Source: Janthinobacterium sp. BJB426 (GTDB lineage Bacteria; Pseudomonadota; Gammaproteobacteria; Burkholderiales; Burkholderiaceae_D). Taken from it: a stretch of 64,000 nt of DNA. The notes under the pieces were generated by a model. The model had not been told where the DNA came from. It did no database searches and was given only the letters and a program-made list of their open reading frames with translations. Below, one piece after another: positions 1 to 8,681 of the stretch; position 1 is the first letter of the stretch, and every line of letters begins with the position of its first letter. Location of the stretch: contig NZ_PDZL01000002.1 in assembly GCF_002735705.1 (NCBI RefSeq), positions 310,001 to 374,000 on the forward strand. The letters run 5' to 3'. The position numbers and the translations under genes were made by a program.

Positions 1-665
1 ACGAAGTTGCCGAAGACCTGGGCGACCCGAAAAAAATCGCCCTCACCTTGCGCAGCAGCACGCACCGCCAGGCTTTCGAGCAAAAGAAAACCCCCGTCAA
101 CCTGCTGCGCCTGCTCGTCTCGCTCGTGGGCCTGGCCATCTTCAACCTGTTCATGGTCGTGCCTGCCGCCGTCTACGCGGCCCTGCTGGCCACCCTGTAC
201 GCCGTCGGCCTGAGCTTTTACCTGGCCGGCATCGCCATCACGGCCAGCGGTTTGTCCGGCGCCAACGAACTGGTGCTCGACGGTCCGCTGCGCCACGTCT
301 TCATCCATGACGATGACGGCGGCGAAAACGGCGAACGGCGCGAAACGCGCATCACCATCGGCGACACGGGCATCGAAGTCGATCACCTGCCCGGCCCCTT
401 GCAGCATGACCCGGCCGAGTCCGAACCCAGGACGCCCGGCGCTTCCTCGCGCATGATGGAGCGGGCCGAGGCGCTGGCTGGCGGCGGCATCCGCATCTCC
501 ACCGACATGGACCGCGATGCGCGCACCACGCAAACCGTCTTTGGCGTGGGTATGCTGCTCGGCGGCATCGCCATCTTCCTGCTCAGTCTGGTCGTAACGC
601 GCTATACCTTGATCGGCATCAAGCGCTACGTTGCCATGAATGTTTCCCTGCTCAAAGGTCACTAG
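1..665 (+). CDS. DUF1700/HAAS-type membrane protein, 5' partial
   Basis: The reading frame is open from the left edge, with its first full codon at base 3, so the gene starts outside the window. The first visible residues (EVAEDLGDPKKIALTLRS) resemble the helical end of DUF1700/HAAS domains. These domains often sit in integral membrane proteins encoded beside PadR-type regulators. A long hydrophobic stretch follows (about residues 30-70 of the visible part), then an acidic soluble loop, then another membrane segment near the C-terminus (FGVGMLLGGIAIFLLSLVV). The stop lies 10 bases before the next gene, which encodes a GIN-domain protein; this DUF1700/DUF2807 pairing is common. The exact function is unknown, perhaps envelope stress sensing. 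Confidence 0.75.
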   Translation, partial: EVAEDLGDPKKIALTLRSSTHRQAFEQKKTPVNLLRLLVSLVGLAIFNLFMVVPAAVYAALLATLYAVGLSFYLAGIAITASGLSGANELVLDGPLRHVFIHDDDGGENGERRETRITIGDTGIEVDHLPGPLQHDPAESEPRTPGASSRMMERAEALAGGGIRISTDMDRDARTTQTVFGVGMLLGGIAIFLLSLVVTRYTLIGIKRYVAMNVSLLKGH

Positions 666-675
666 AAAGGCTGCC

Positions 676-1482
676 ATGAAACGCTTGCTCAAAGTTGGCC
701 TGTCCATGCTCTTGCTGGCACTGGTCCTGATCGCCATGTCGTATGCGGCGCTGCGCGCCAAGGGAATCAGCAATCCCAGCAGTGCCGCCGGCCGTGCCGT
801 GCGCAGCGAAACGCGCCCGGTGGCCGCCAATATCAACAGCATCGACCTGGCCGGCCCCATCGACCTGGTGCTGCGCCGCGGCGCCACGCCCTCGCTGAAG
901 GTCAGCGGCGAACAGCGTCTGCTGTCGAATGTCGACACCACGCAGGATGGCACCACCCTGCATATCGGCCCGAAAGGCATGCTGTTCCACCACCGCCAGC
1001 CGCTGCAGGTGGAACTGGTGCTGCCAGCCCTCGTGCGCGTCGAAGTGCATGGCAACGGCGACAGCAAGATCACGGGATTTTCCGGCGACAGCTTTATTCT
1101 GGAACTGACGGGATCGGGCGACGTCAGTTTCACGGGACGCTACAAGCAGGTACAAGCCACGGTCAACGGCAGCGGCGACCTCGACATCAATGCCGGCAAC
1201 AGCGACAGCGTGGTGCTGGAAATGGTGGGCTCCGGGCGCATCGCCGCCAGCGGCAACACGAAATTCCTGCGCGCCGACCTCAGCGGTTCAGGCGACATCG
1301 ATGCCGAGCACCTGGCCGCCGACAAGGCCAGCGTCAGCCTGCAAGGCTCCGGCACGAGCACCGTCTTCGTGCGCGACGCCAGCAACCTGACCCTGCGCGG
1401 CAGCGGCGACATCCACGTCCACGGCAACCCGCGCCAGCGCGAGACCCAGAAAAGCGGCTCAGGCGAGATTACCTGGCATTAA
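676..1482 (+). CDS. GIN-domain (DUF2807) exported protein
   Basis: A 268-residue protein. It has a hydrophobic N-terminal segment (about residues 8-25: LSMLLLALVLIAMSYAAL) and then a repetitive domain. About eight turns carry a GSGD-like motif every 20 or so residues (NGDSKI, GSGDVSF, GSGDLDI, GSGRIAA, GSGDIDA, GSGTSTV, GSGDIHV, GSGEITWH). This is the signature of the DUF2807/GIN putative adhesin-head domain, a beta-solenoid. It is probably anchored in the inner membrane facing the periplasm, or exported. The ATG at 676 follows GAAAGG and matches the short spacing from the upstream membrane gene. The stop interlocks with that of the next gene on the other strand through the palindrome TTAA at 1479-1482. 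The role is unknown. Confidence 0.8.
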   Translation: MKRLLKVGLSMLLLALVLIAMSYAALRAKGISNPSSAAGRAVRSETRPVAANINSIDLAGPIDLVLRRGATPSLKVSGEQRLLSNVDTTQDGTTLHIGPKGMLFHHRQPLQVELVLPALVRVEVHGNGDSKITGFSGDSFILELTGSGDVSFTGRYKQVQATVNGSGDLDINAGNSDSVVLEMVGSGRIAASGNTKFLRADLSGSGDIDAEHLAADKASVSLQGSGTSTVFVRDASNLTLRGSGDIHVHGNPRQRETQKSGSGEITWH

Positions 1483-2732
1483 CTTTCGGCATTCACTTTC
1501 TCTTCCAGCCAACTGACCGCCTGCTCGCCGGCCGCCTTGCCTTGCGCCAGGCAGGCCGTCAGCAGGTAGCCGCCCGTCGGCGCTTCCCAGTCCAGCATTT
1601 CCCCCGCCAGGAACACGCCCGGCATGGCGCGCAGCATGCTGCCTTCGACTCCGTCGAATTCCACGCCGCCAGCGCTGCTGATGGCTTCGTCGATGGGGCG
1701 CGGGCGTACGAGTGTCACGGGCAGCAGCTTGATGGCGTCCGCCAGCCTGGCTTCGTCGGCGAAGTCGGCCGCACTCAGGCATTCGCGCAGCAAGCCCGAT
1801 TTCACGCCCTTGATGCCCAGGCGGCTATTCAGGTGGCTGGACATGGAGCGGGAACCGCGCGGGCGCGTCACTTCTTCGAACACGCGTTCATGCGTGTGGT
1901 CAGGCGCCAGGTCCAGCCAGATGGTGGTGCTGCCCTCGGCGGCGATCTGCTCGCGCAGGGCGGCCGATAAGGCATAAATCAGGCTGCCTTCCACGCCGCC
2001 CGCCGTGATGACGAACTGGCCCTGGCGCTTGATCATGCAGTCATGGATGTTGCGCGCCGAGATGGCCACCGTCGTCAGCGGTTCGCCCGCATGGCGGCTG
2101 CTGAAATGCTCACTCCAGTCCACGTCGAAGCCGCAATTGGCCGGCACCAAAGGCGTCACGGCCACGCCCTGCTCTTGCAGCAGCGGTACCCAGGCGCCAT
2201 CGGAACCGAGCCGCGCCCAGCTGCCGCCACCGAGCGCCAGTATCACGGCGTCGAAGGCGCGCAAACGCTCACCCTCCGGCGTGGCGAATACCAGCTGGCC
2301 GTCGCGCCAGCCCGTCCAGCGGTGGCGCATGTGAAATTGCACGCCCGCTTCGCGCAAGCGGTGCAGCCAGGCGCGCAGTAGCGGCGCCGCTTTCATATCC
2401 GTCGGGAAGACGCGGTTCGAGGAGCCGACGAAGGTATCCACGCCCAGGCCGTGTACCCAGTCGCGCACTTTTTGCGGACCGAACTGGTCCAGCGCCGGCT
2501 TGATCCAGCGTGCCGGCCTGCCGTAGCGCGAGATGAAGGAACAGTAGTCTTCCGCATGGGTGATATTCATGCCGCCCCGCCCCGCCAGCAGGAATTTGCG
2601 GCCGACGGACGGCATGGCGTCGAACAGTTCCACCCTGGCGCCCCGGCTGGACGCTTCCTGGGCGGCCATCAGGCCGGCGGGGCCGCCGCCGATGATGGCG
2701 ATGTGAAAGGGAGGAAGGCTGGAATGGGTCAT
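1479..2732 (-). CDS. HI0933-like/TIGR03862-type flavoprotein (NAD(P)/FAD-dependent oxidoreductase)
   Basis: A 417-residue flavoprotein. The N-terminus has the dinucleotide-binding motif IAIIGGGPAGLMAA followed by FDAMPSVGRKFLLAGRGG, the hallmark of the HI0933/BaiN-like family. A second nucleotide-contact motif, VILALGGGSWARLGSDG, lies mid-protein. The C-terminal GVFLAGEMLDWEAPTGGY closes the FAD site, as in the TIGR03862 subgroup. The likely role is reduction of an unknown substrate in the cytoplasm. The start at MTHSSLPPFH was chosen because the beta strand of the Rossmann fold begins right after it; upstream in-frame codons add unconserved residues, and no strong Shine-Dalgarno sequence is seen. 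The gene is convergent with the GIN-domain gene. Confidence 0.85.
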   Translation of the reverse strand: MTHSSLPPFHIAIIGGGPAGLMAAQEASSRGARVELFDAMPSVGRKFLLAGRGGMNITHAEDYCSFISRYGRPARWIKPALDQFGPQKVRDWVHGLGVDTFVGSSNRVFPTDMKAAPLLRAWLHRLREAGVQFHMRHRWTGWRDGQLVFATPEGERLRAFDAVILALGGGSWARLGSDGAWVPLLQEQGVAVTPLVPANCGFDVDWSEHFSSRHAGEPLTTVAISARNIHDCMIKRQGQFVITAGGVEGSLIYALSAALREQIAAEGSTTIWLDLAPDHTHERVFEEVTRPRGSRSMSSHLNSRLGIKGVKSGLLRECLSAADFADEARLADAIKLLPVTLVRPRPIDEAISSAGGVEFDGVEGSMLRAMPGVFLAGEMLDWEAPTGGYLLTACLAQGKAAGEQAVSWLEEKVNAES

Positions 2733-2887
2733 GGCAAGCTGGAAAGACGGTGAAAACCCCGGCATTTTAGTCGAGATAAGGCGCGGGGATGGCAAGAATG
2801 CCGAAAAATGATGCATACTGCGCGGAGATGCCGCAGTGATCAGCGGCTGGACTTCACGAGACAACGAGACGACAAGAGGAGAAACAC

Positions 2888-3121
2888 ATGGGCGCAGGAT
2901 TCTGGATTTCCCGCTATTTGCTGGCCAGTTCGATCTTATTCATCATCCTGACGGTGGTCGAGTACAGCAAGGGCACCACCAGCCAGGCCGATATCCTCAG
3001 CGCGCTGGCCTGGTCGCTGGTAGCGTCGGCCATCTTCATCGGCTCGAAATACTGGCGCTACAAGAAAGCCGTTGCTTGCGCCACGTGCAGCGGTGATAAA
3101 CCGAAAGCCAAGTCGTCATGA
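2888..3121 (+). CDS. Small two-helix membrane protein, hypothetical
   Basis: A 77-residue protein preceded by a strong ribosome site (AAGAGGAGAAACAC before the ATG). Two hydrophobic segments are visible, about residues 10-26 and 40-56. A basic tail follows that holds a CATC cysteine pair and ends in KPKAKSS. It is probably a small inner-membrane protein with a cytoplasmic tail. It stands alone between a divergent flavoprotein and the convergent molybdopterin genes. I do not recognise a family. The two cysteines close to the membrane could bind metal or form a disulfide, but that is speculation. Confidence 0.65.
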   Translation: MGAGFWISRYLLASSILFIILTVVEYSKGTTSQADILSALAWSLVASAIFIGSKYWRYKKAVACATCSGDKPKAKSS

Positions 3122-3150
3122 AAAAACGGCCACTTCGATGAAGTGGCCGT
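3121..3150 (-). terminator. Rho-independent terminator of thrC-moeA-moaD
   Basis: A perfect 11-base stem (ACGGCCACTTC / GAAGTGGCCGT, 3126-3136 and 3140-3150) encloses the loop GAT. On the minus strand the hairpin is followed by a run of six T, so it terminates leftward transcription 18 bases after the moaD stop. In the other direction no T run follows. Confidence 0.85.
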
Positions 3151-3167
3151 CTCACTGGCAAGCGGGA

Positions 3168-3434
3168 TCAACCGCCCGTCACGGGCGGAAAGAACGCCAC
3201 CTCGTCGCCTTCGCCGATCACGGTATCAGCATCGCACATCACCTGATTGTGGGCCATGCGCAGGGCGCGGCCCTGCGCCAGCGCATATTCCCAGTTGCCG
3301 CCGCGGGCGATCAGCAGGGTTCTCACCTCGCCCACCGTCAGCCGTGACACGCCCCCCGCGTCCACTTCCAGCACTTCCTGGCCCGTGCCCACCAGCTCAC
3401 GCACGCTGGCAAAAAATCGCAGATTGATCTTCAT
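3168..3434 (-). CDS. moaD: Molybdopterin synthase sulfur-carrier subunit
   Basis: An 88-residue ubiquitin-fold protein. The N-terminus MKINLRFFASVREL and the C-terminus DEVAFFPPVTGG are typical of MoaD. The terminal Gly-Gly is adenylated and thiocarboxylated so that MoaD, together with MoaE, can convert cyclic pyranopterin monophosphate to molybdopterin in the cytoplasm. The start lies 10 bases after the moeA stop and is preceded by GAGGAAG. The length is normal for the family. Unusually, no moaE follows: a terminator hairpin closes the unit directly after this gene. The partner MoaE must therefore be encoded elsewhere, if the pathway is complete. Confidence 0.92.
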   Translation of the reverse strand: MKINLRFFASVRELVGTGQEVLEVDAGGVSRLTVGEVRTLLIARGGNWEYALAQGRALRMAHNQVMCDADTVIGEGDEVAFFPPVTGG

Positions 3435-3444
3435 CGATACTTCC

Positions 3445-4686
3445 TCAGTACAGCAATTCGTTAAACGGGATAAAACGCAGCATGTCGCCGCGCGCAATCG
3501 ACAGCCCCGGTGGACAATCGATCAAGCCATCGCCCCACACGGTGGACGTCAGCACGCCCGAACTCTGGTTGGCGAACAGTTCCAGTTCGCCGTCGTCATT
3601 GACCTTGGCGCGCAAGAACTCGTTGCGCTTGTCCGCCTTCAGGCGCTCGAACGCGGCCGGCAGCTTGTAGCTGCGCGGCGCCAGGCTCCCCGCCACGCCT
3701 TGCAGGCGCAGGATGAACGGGCGCACGAACAGCAAAAACGTGACAAAGCTGGAGACGGGATTGCCGGGCAAGCCGACAAAGAAAGCGTCCTGCACTTCGC
3801 CAAACGCCAGGGGTTTGCCCGGCTTGACGGCGATCTGCCACATGTTCAAGCGCCCTTCCGCTTCCACGGCCGGCTTGATGTGGTCTTCCTCACCGACGGA
3901 CACGCCGCCCGAGGTAATGATCAGATCATTGCCCTGGGCCGCCTGGCGCAGCACGGCTTTTGTCGCTTCCAGGCTGTCGGGCACGATGCCCAGGTCCGTG
4001 ATCTCGCACCCCAGATTTTCCAGCAGGCCGCGCAAGGTAAAACGGTTCGAGTTGTAGACGGCTCCCGGTGCCAGAGGCTCGCCGGGCATGGCCAGCTCGT
4101 CGCCGGTGAAAAATACGGCCACGCGCAGCTTGCGCAGCACGGGCACCTGCGCCAAGCCCACGGAGGCGGCCAGGCCCATTTCCTGGCTGCGCAGGCGCCG
4201 GCCCGCGCCGAGGATTTCACCGCCGGCGCGGATGTCCTCGCCCTGGCGGCGCATCCATTCGCCCGCGTGCGGCACGTGATTCACCCTCACCACGCCATCA
4301 AGCACAGTGCACTGCTCCTGCATGACGACACAATCGGCGCCGTCCGGGATCAGCGCGCCCGTAAAGATGCGCGCCGCCGTCCCCGGCTGCAAGGGCTGGC
4401 CCACGTGGCCGGCCGCGATGCGCTGCGACACGGGCAAGCTGGCCGCGCCGCTGGCGCAGTCTCTGGCGCGCACGGCGTAGCCATCCATCTGCGTGTTGTC
4501 GCGCTCGGGCACATTCAGGGTCGACGTCTGCGCCGTGGCCAGCACGCGGCCGTTGGCGCGCATGGTGTCGACCAGCTCCACCTCGGTCACCGGGCGCGCC
4601 GCGCCCAGCATGAAGGCTTGCGCCTCGGCCACCGACAGCATCGGTTTGCGTTGTGCGGTCGAATCGCTCATCACAGGCCCGCTCAT
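3445..4686 (-). CDS. moeA: Molybdopterin molybdenumtransferase
   Basis: A 413-residue MoeA. It inserts molybdate into adenylylated molybdopterin, the last step of Mo-cofactor assembly. Visible hallmarks are MDGYAVRARD, ARIFTGALIPDGADCVVMQE, VAVFFTGDELAMPGEPL, the catalytic-domain stretch DLIITSGGVSVGEEDHI, and KPGKPLAFG followed by FFVGLPGNPVSSFVTF. The ATG at 4686 overlaps the thrC stop (TGATG), giving translational coupling. A GTG three bases upstream and an ATG at 4671 are alternatives, and the conserved region only begins after the latter. It lies between thrC and moaD, an arrangement known from Burkholderiales. Confidence 0.93.
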   Translation of the reverse strand: MSGPVMSDSTAQRKPMLSVAEAQAFMLGAARPVTEVELVDTMRANGRVLATAQTSTLNVPERDNTQMDGYAVRARDCASGAASLPVSQRIAAGHVGQPLQPGTAARIFTGALIPDGADCVVMQEQCTVLDGVVRVNHVPHAGEWMRRQGEDIRAGGEILGAGRRLRSQEMGLAASVGLAQVPVLRKLRVAVFFTGDELAMPGEPLAPGAVYNSNRFTLRGLLENLGCEITDLGIVPDSLEATKAVLRQAAQGNDLIITSGGVSVGEEDHIKPAVEAEGRLNMWQIAVKPGKPLAFGEVQDAFFVGLPGNPVSSFVTFLLFVRPFILRLQGVAGSLAPRSYKLPAAFERLKADKRNEFLRAKVNDDGELELFANQSSGVLTSTVWGDGLIDCPPGLSIARGDMLRFIPFNELLY

Positions 4687-6167
4687 CACAAGCCCGTATT
4701 TGCGGCGATGTACGCCTTCATTTTTTCCACGTCCGCATCCATCACGATGAATTTTTGCGGCAAGTCTTCGATGTTCTCGAAGCCCTTTGGCCGTTCCGCG
4801 TCCACGCCCAGCGCCTCGAGGATGGTTTCGTTGAACTTGGCCGCCAGCGCCGTTTCCAGCACGATCATCGGCACGTTCGGTTCAAGGTGCTCGCGCGCCA
4901 CCTTGATGCCGTCGGCCGTGTGCGTGTCAATGGTGATGCCGTAGTCGTCGGCCACGTCGCGGATGGTGTCGAGGCGGTCCTGGTGCGTGGATTTGCCCGA
5001 CTTGAAGCCGTATTTGGCCACCAGCTTGAACTCGTCGCCATCGCTGCCAGGCTTGCCGGACAAGTCGAAGCCGCCATGCGTTTCCACTTTCGTGAACAGG
5101 GCGCGCACGCGCTCGCTGTCGCGGCCTACGAGGTCGTAGACGAAGCGCTCGAAATTCGACGCTTTCGAGATATCCATCGACGGACTGCTCGTATGATACG
5201 TTTCGGCGGACTTGCGCACGCGGTAGACGCCCGTGCGGAAAAATTCGTCGAGCACGTCGTTTTCGTTCGTCGCGGCCACCAGTTTCGAGATGGGCAAGCC
5301 CATCATGCGGGCGATATGGCCGGCGCAGATATTGCCGAAGTTGCCCGACGGCACCGTAAACGACACTTTCTGCTCGTTGCTGGTGGTGGCCGCCAGGTAG
5401 GCGCGGAAATAGTACACGACCTGCGCCACGACGCGCGCCCAGTTGATGGAATTGACGGTGCCGATCTTCTGTTGTGCCTTGAACGGCAAGTCGTTCGACA
5501 CGGCCTTCACCATATCCTGGCAGTCGTCGAACACGCCTTCGACGGCGATGTTGTAGATATTCGGGTCTTGCAGGCTGAACATCTGCGCCGTCTGGAAAGC
5601 GCTCATTTTCTTGTGCGGCGACAGCATGAAGACGCGGATGCCCTTCTTGCCGCGCATCGCGTATTCGGCCGCGCTGCCCGTGTCGCCCGAGGTGGCGCCA
5701 AAGATATTGAGTTCGGCGCCCGTCTTGGCCAGGGTGTATTCGAACAGGTTGCCCAGCAGCTGCATGGCCATGTCCTTGAAGGCCAGGGTCGGGCCGTTCG
5801 ACAGCGCCTGCAGCATCAGGGTGGTCGATCCGCCCTTGACGACGTTTTCTTCGAGCACGCGCAGCGGCGTGATATCGGCCGCGTTTTCGCCGGCGCGGGC
5901 GTTCTTGTAGACTGCCTTGGTATAGGTTTTCGCCGTCAGTGCCTTCAGGTCCGCGGCCGGGATATCGGTGGCGAACTTCTTCAGGATTTCGAATGCCAGG
6001 TCGGCATACGACAATGTGCGCCAGGCGTTAAGCTCGGCACCAGTGACTTGCGGGTAGTGTTCTGGGAGATACAGTCCGCCATCGGGGGCCAGGCCGCCCA
6101 GGAGGATGTCGGAGAATTGCTGCAGATTCGATGGCGCTTTATCAGCGCGGGTAGACACGTAGTGCAT
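4686..6167 (-). CDS. thrC: Threonine synthase (PLP enzyme)
   Basis: A 493-residue threonine synthase that converts O-phosphohomoserine to threonine. It starts with the usual MHYVSTRADKAP. The PLP lysine lies in ALAFKDMAMQLLG. The phosphate-binding GATSGDTGSAAEYA and the later VPSGNFGNICAGHIA motif are intact. The length matches the long proteobacterial form. The stop is coupled to moeA. Only a weak ribosome site is visible. In many Burkholderiales thrC follows hom directly; here about 270 noncoding bases and a divergent ATPase gene lie upstream, so thrC appears to be the first gene of its own transcript, probably from the TATAAT near 6222. Confidence 0.95.
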   Translation of the reverse strand: MHYVSTRADKAPSNLQQFSDILLGGLAPDGGLYLPEHYPQVTGAELNAWRTLSYADLAFEILKKFATDIPAADLKALTAKTYTKAVYKNARAGENAADITPLRVLEENVVKGGSTTLMLQALSNGPTLAFKDMAMQLLGNLFEYTLAKTGAELNIFGATSGDTGSAAEYAMRGKKGIRVFMLSPHKKMSAFQTAQMFSLQDPNIYNIAVEGVFDDCQDMVKAVSNDLPFKAQQKIGTVNSINWARVVAQVVYYFRAYLAATTSNEQKVSFTVPSGNFGNICAGHIARMMGLPISKLVAATNENDVLDEFFRTGVYRVRKSAETYHTSSPSMDISKASNFERFVYDLVGRDSERVRALFTKVETHGGFDLSGKPGSDGDEFKLVAKYGFKSGKSTHQDRLDTIRDVADDYGITIDTHTADGIKVAREHLEPNVPMIVLETALAAKFNETILEALGVDAERPKGFENIEDLPQKFIVMDADVEKMKAYIAANTGL

Positions 6168-6221
6168 AAATTTGAAGAGTCCAGTTGAGCTGAGTGCGGT
6201 TGATCATGAATGGCAGCGGAT

Positions 6222-6227
6222 ATTATA
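6222..6227 (-). promoter_or_regulatory. thrC: Putative -10 box for the thrC operon
   Basis: A perfect TATAAT lies on the minus strand 54 bases before the thrC ATG, in a gap with no other coding signal. No good -35 hexamer is seen at 17 bases: the region there is GC-rich (TTGGGC lies at a 12-base spacing). An activator or an extended contact may be needed. This is inferred from the match alone. Confidence 0.45.
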
Positions 6228-6437
6228 GTGCCAGCCGCCGCCCAAGGCGAATCGCGTGGCGTTTGCCAGATCAGGATGTGACAATTGGAGAGCCTGAATG
6301 TTGCCAAGCCAGCCATAATGGCATGAGATCAAGCCAGATGAACATGGCCGGCGTGCGCACTGGCGCGCGCCGCCGATTTGCGCCACACTGTGCTGAGTAT
6401 CCCTTGCTATGACCATTATTGGAGTCGAGAACCGGCC

Positions 6438-7178
6438 ATGTCGCTGAGTAAAAAACCGTATCTGCAAAGCGCCGCGCTGCGCCCCGACGCTGTCGTCGAC
6501 ATGGACCACTATCCGTTCACCATCCCCGCCATCCGCGACTTCGTGCACATGGACTTCCACCGCGACGTGACGTTTTTCGTGGGCGAGAATGGCAGCGGCA
6601 AATCGACCATGCTCGAAGCGCTGGCCGTGGCGCTGGGTTTCGGCAAGGATGGCGGCACGCGCAACGTGCGCATCGCCCTGCCGTCGGACGAGGAATCGGG
6701 TTTGCACGCGCATCTGCGCCTGAGCAAGAGCTACAAGAAGCCCGAGGACAGCTATTTCCTGCGCGCCGAGAGCTTTTTCAACGTCGCCACCTACATGGAC
6801 GACATGCCCGAATACCTGGCCAGCTATGGCGGCAAGTCGCTGCACGCGCAATCGCACGGCGAAGCGTTCATGGCGACATTGATCAACAAGCTGCGCGGAA
6901 AAGGTCTGTACCTGCTGGACGAACCCGAGGCGGCCCTGTCACCGAGCCGCCAGATGGCGGCGCTATCCGTGATCCACCAGCTGGTGCAGGACGACTCGCA
7001 GCTGATCATCGCCACCCACTCGCCGATTTTGCTCGCCTATCCGAACGCGAAAATCCTGATGTTTACGGGTGGCGGCATCCACGAAGTGGCCTATGAAGAC
7101 ACGGAGCACTTTGCCGTGACGCGCGATTTTTTGAATAACTATCCACGCAGGCTGGAGCAGTTGTTTGAGGAAGAGTGA
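6438..7178 (+). CDS. AAA-type ATPase, COG3910-like
   Basis: A 246-residue soluble ATPase. The Walker A motif is GENGSGKST (about residue 50), the Walker B motif is LYLLDEPEAALSPSRQ, and a D-loop/H-switch region reads LIIATHSPILLAYP. Together with the short length and the absence of a coiled coil, this fits the COG3910 group of predicted ABC-type ATPases related to SMC/RecF-like proteins. There is no transporter or nuclease partner beside it: the left neighbour is the divergent thrC, and the right one the convergent sdaA. A start GGAG lies 13 bases upstream of the ATG. Its physiological role is unknown. Confidence 0.8.
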   Translation: MSLSKKPYLQSAALRPDAVVDMDHYPFTIPAIRDFVHMDFHRDVTFFVGENGSGKSTMLEALAVALGFGKDGGTRNVRIALPSDEESGLHAHLRLSKSYKKPEDSYFLRAESFFNVATYMDDMPEYLASYGGKSLHAQSHGEAFMATLINKLRGKGLYLLDEPEAALSPSRQMAALSVIHQLVQDDSQLIIATHSPILLAYPNAKILMFTGGGIHEVAYEDTEHFAVTRDFLNNYPRRLEQLFEEE

Positions 7179-7182
7179 TTTT

Positions 7183-7210
7183 ATCGGCTTGCGCGCTGCG
7201 TCAAGCCGAT
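7183..7210. terminator. Hairpin between convergent ATPase and sdaA genes
   Basis: A perfect 9-base stem (ATCGGCTTG 7183-7191 / CAAGCCGAT 7202-7210) with a 10-base loop lies in the 42-base gap between two convergent stops. No strong T tract follows on either side. It is a candidate weak bidirectional terminator or a transcript 3'-end stabiliser. Confidence 0.45.
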
Positions 7211-7220
7211 ATTACCGCCA

Positions 7221-8633
7221 TCAGCAAGCGGCATGGTTCACTGTAATGACGTGAACGGCCAGGCCACCCAACGACGTTTCCTTGTACTTGTCCTGCATGT
7301 CCGCGCCCGTCTGGCGCATGGTTTCGATGACTTCGTCGAGGCTGACGAAATGCGTGCCGTCGCCCTTCAGCGCCAGCGAAGCGGCCGTGATGGCTTTCAC
7401 GGCGCCCATGCCATTGCGCTCGATGCACGGGATCTGCACCAGGCCGCCGATCGGGTCGCAGGTCATGCCCAGGTGATGCTCGATGCCGATTTCAGCCGCG
7501 TTCTCGATCTGCTCGTTCGTGCCGCCCAGGGCCGCCACCAGGCCGGCCGCGGCCATGGCGCACGCCACGCCCACTTCGCCCTGGCAACCCACTTCGGCGC
7601 CCGAGATCGACGCATTGCGCTTGCACAGCATGCCGATGGCCGCTGCCGTCAGCATGAAGCGGCGCACGCCGCCCACCGGGTCGCTGGGGCGGCAATCCTG
7701 CGCGTAGTAACGCAGCACGGCCGGGATGATGCCGGCGGCGCCGTTGGTCGGCGCCGTGACGACGCGACCGCCGGCCGCGTTTTCCTCGTTGACGGCCATC
7801 GCGTACAGGCTGACCAGGTGCACGGCGTCGTGCGGCAAGTCGTTGGCGCGGTTGTCCGACGCCTTCGCCTCCTGCGCCAATCGCCACAATTTCGCGGCGC
7901 GGCGCTTCACGTTCAAACCGCCCGGCAGGTTGCCCGTCGTTTCCAGGCCGTGCGCGATGCAGTCGCGCATGACGTGCCAGATGCGGTCCAGTCCTTCATT
8001 GAGTTCCGCGTCGCTGCGCTTGACGCACTCGTTCGCGCGCAGCATTTCAGGGATCGACAGGCCGCTTTCCACGCCATGCGCCAGTAACTGCTCCATCGTG
8101 TCGAAGGGGAAAACGACCCGCGCGCTGGCGGCCGACTCCACGGCCGCTTCGGCCTGCGCCGCAGTTTGAACTTCCTCGGCCTCGCGGATAAAACCGCCGC
8201 CGATCGAGTAATACACCTTGTCGGCACGGCTGCCGTCCGCCAGTTTCAGGGTAAAGCGCATGCCGTTCGGATGTTCTGGCAAGGATTCGCTCTTGTGCCA
8301 GATCAAGCCCGTGGCAGCCGTGAATGGCACCACGTGCGCGCCCAGCAGCGCGATCTCGCCGGCCGCCTCGATGGCGGCCAGCTTGCTGTCGACGGCATCG
8401 GGCGCCACGTCCTGCGGCGTTTCGCCCATCAGACCGAGAATGACGGCCTTGTCCGTGGCATGGCCCACGCCCGTCAGCGCCAGCGAGCCGTACAGGGCCG
8501 CCTCGACGCCCACTACCTGGTCCAGCGGACCGTATTCGACCAGGAAACGCCGCGCCGCCACCATCGGCCCCACCGTGTGGGAACTCGACGGCCCGATGCC
8601 GATCTTGAACAGGTCAAATACGCTCATATCCAT
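7221..8633 (-). CDS. sdaA: L-serine ammonia-lyase, single-chain iron-sulfur type
   Basis: A 470-residue L-serine dehydratase that deaminates serine to pyruvate and ammonia using an oxygen-sensitive [4Fe-4S] cluster. The N-terminal beta domain begins MDMSVFDLFKIGIGPSSSHTVGPM, where the SSSHT motif is diagnostic. The catalytic alpha domain contains APTNGAAGIIPAVLRYY, ISGAEVGCQGEVGVACAMAAAG, EIGIEHHLGMTCDPIGGLVQIPCIERN and a C-terminal AITAASLAL. The length is normal. It is the last gene of kbl-tdh-sdaA, 48 bases after tdh. Glycine released from threonine can be turned into serine and then pyruvate, so its place in this operon makes metabolic sense. An ATG two codons downstream (MSVFD) is an alternative start. 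Confidence 0.95.
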   Translation of the reverse strand: MDMSVFDLFKIGIGPSSSHTVGPMVAARRFLVEYGPLDQVVGVEAALYGSLALTGVGHATDKAVILGLMGETPQDVAPDAVDSKLAAIEAAGEIALLGAHVVPFTAATGLIWHKSESLPEHPNGMRFTLKLADGSRADKVYYSIGGGFIREAEEVQTAAQAEAAVESAASARVVFPFDTMEQLLAHGVESGLSIPEMLRANECVKRSDAELNEGLDRIWHVMRDCIAHGLETTGNLPGGLNVKRRAAKLWRLAQEAKASDNRANDLPHDAVHLVSLYAMAVNEENAAGGRVVTAPTNGAAGIIPAVLRYYAQDCRPSDPVGGVRRFMLTAAAIGMLCKRNASISGAEVGCQGEVGVACAMAAAGLVAALGGTNEQIENAAEIGIEHHLGMTCDPIGGLVQIPCIERNGMGAVKAITAASLALKGDGTHFVSLDEVIETMRQTGADMQDKYKETSLGGLAVHVITVNHAAC

Positions 8634-8681
8634 GTAGTGTCTCTTTATATTAGTATGTTTTTATGAATGCCGGTGCCGGAC

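Noticed and set aside
3247..4944. Long open frame on the plus strand across moaD and moeA
   Set aside because: It is antisense to three clear genes, rich in Arg/Gln/His as expected of a GC-rich shadow, and has no domain.
5611..5910. Plus-strand open frame within thrC
   Set aside because: It lies opposite conserved PLP-binding motifs of threonine synthase and has no independent support.
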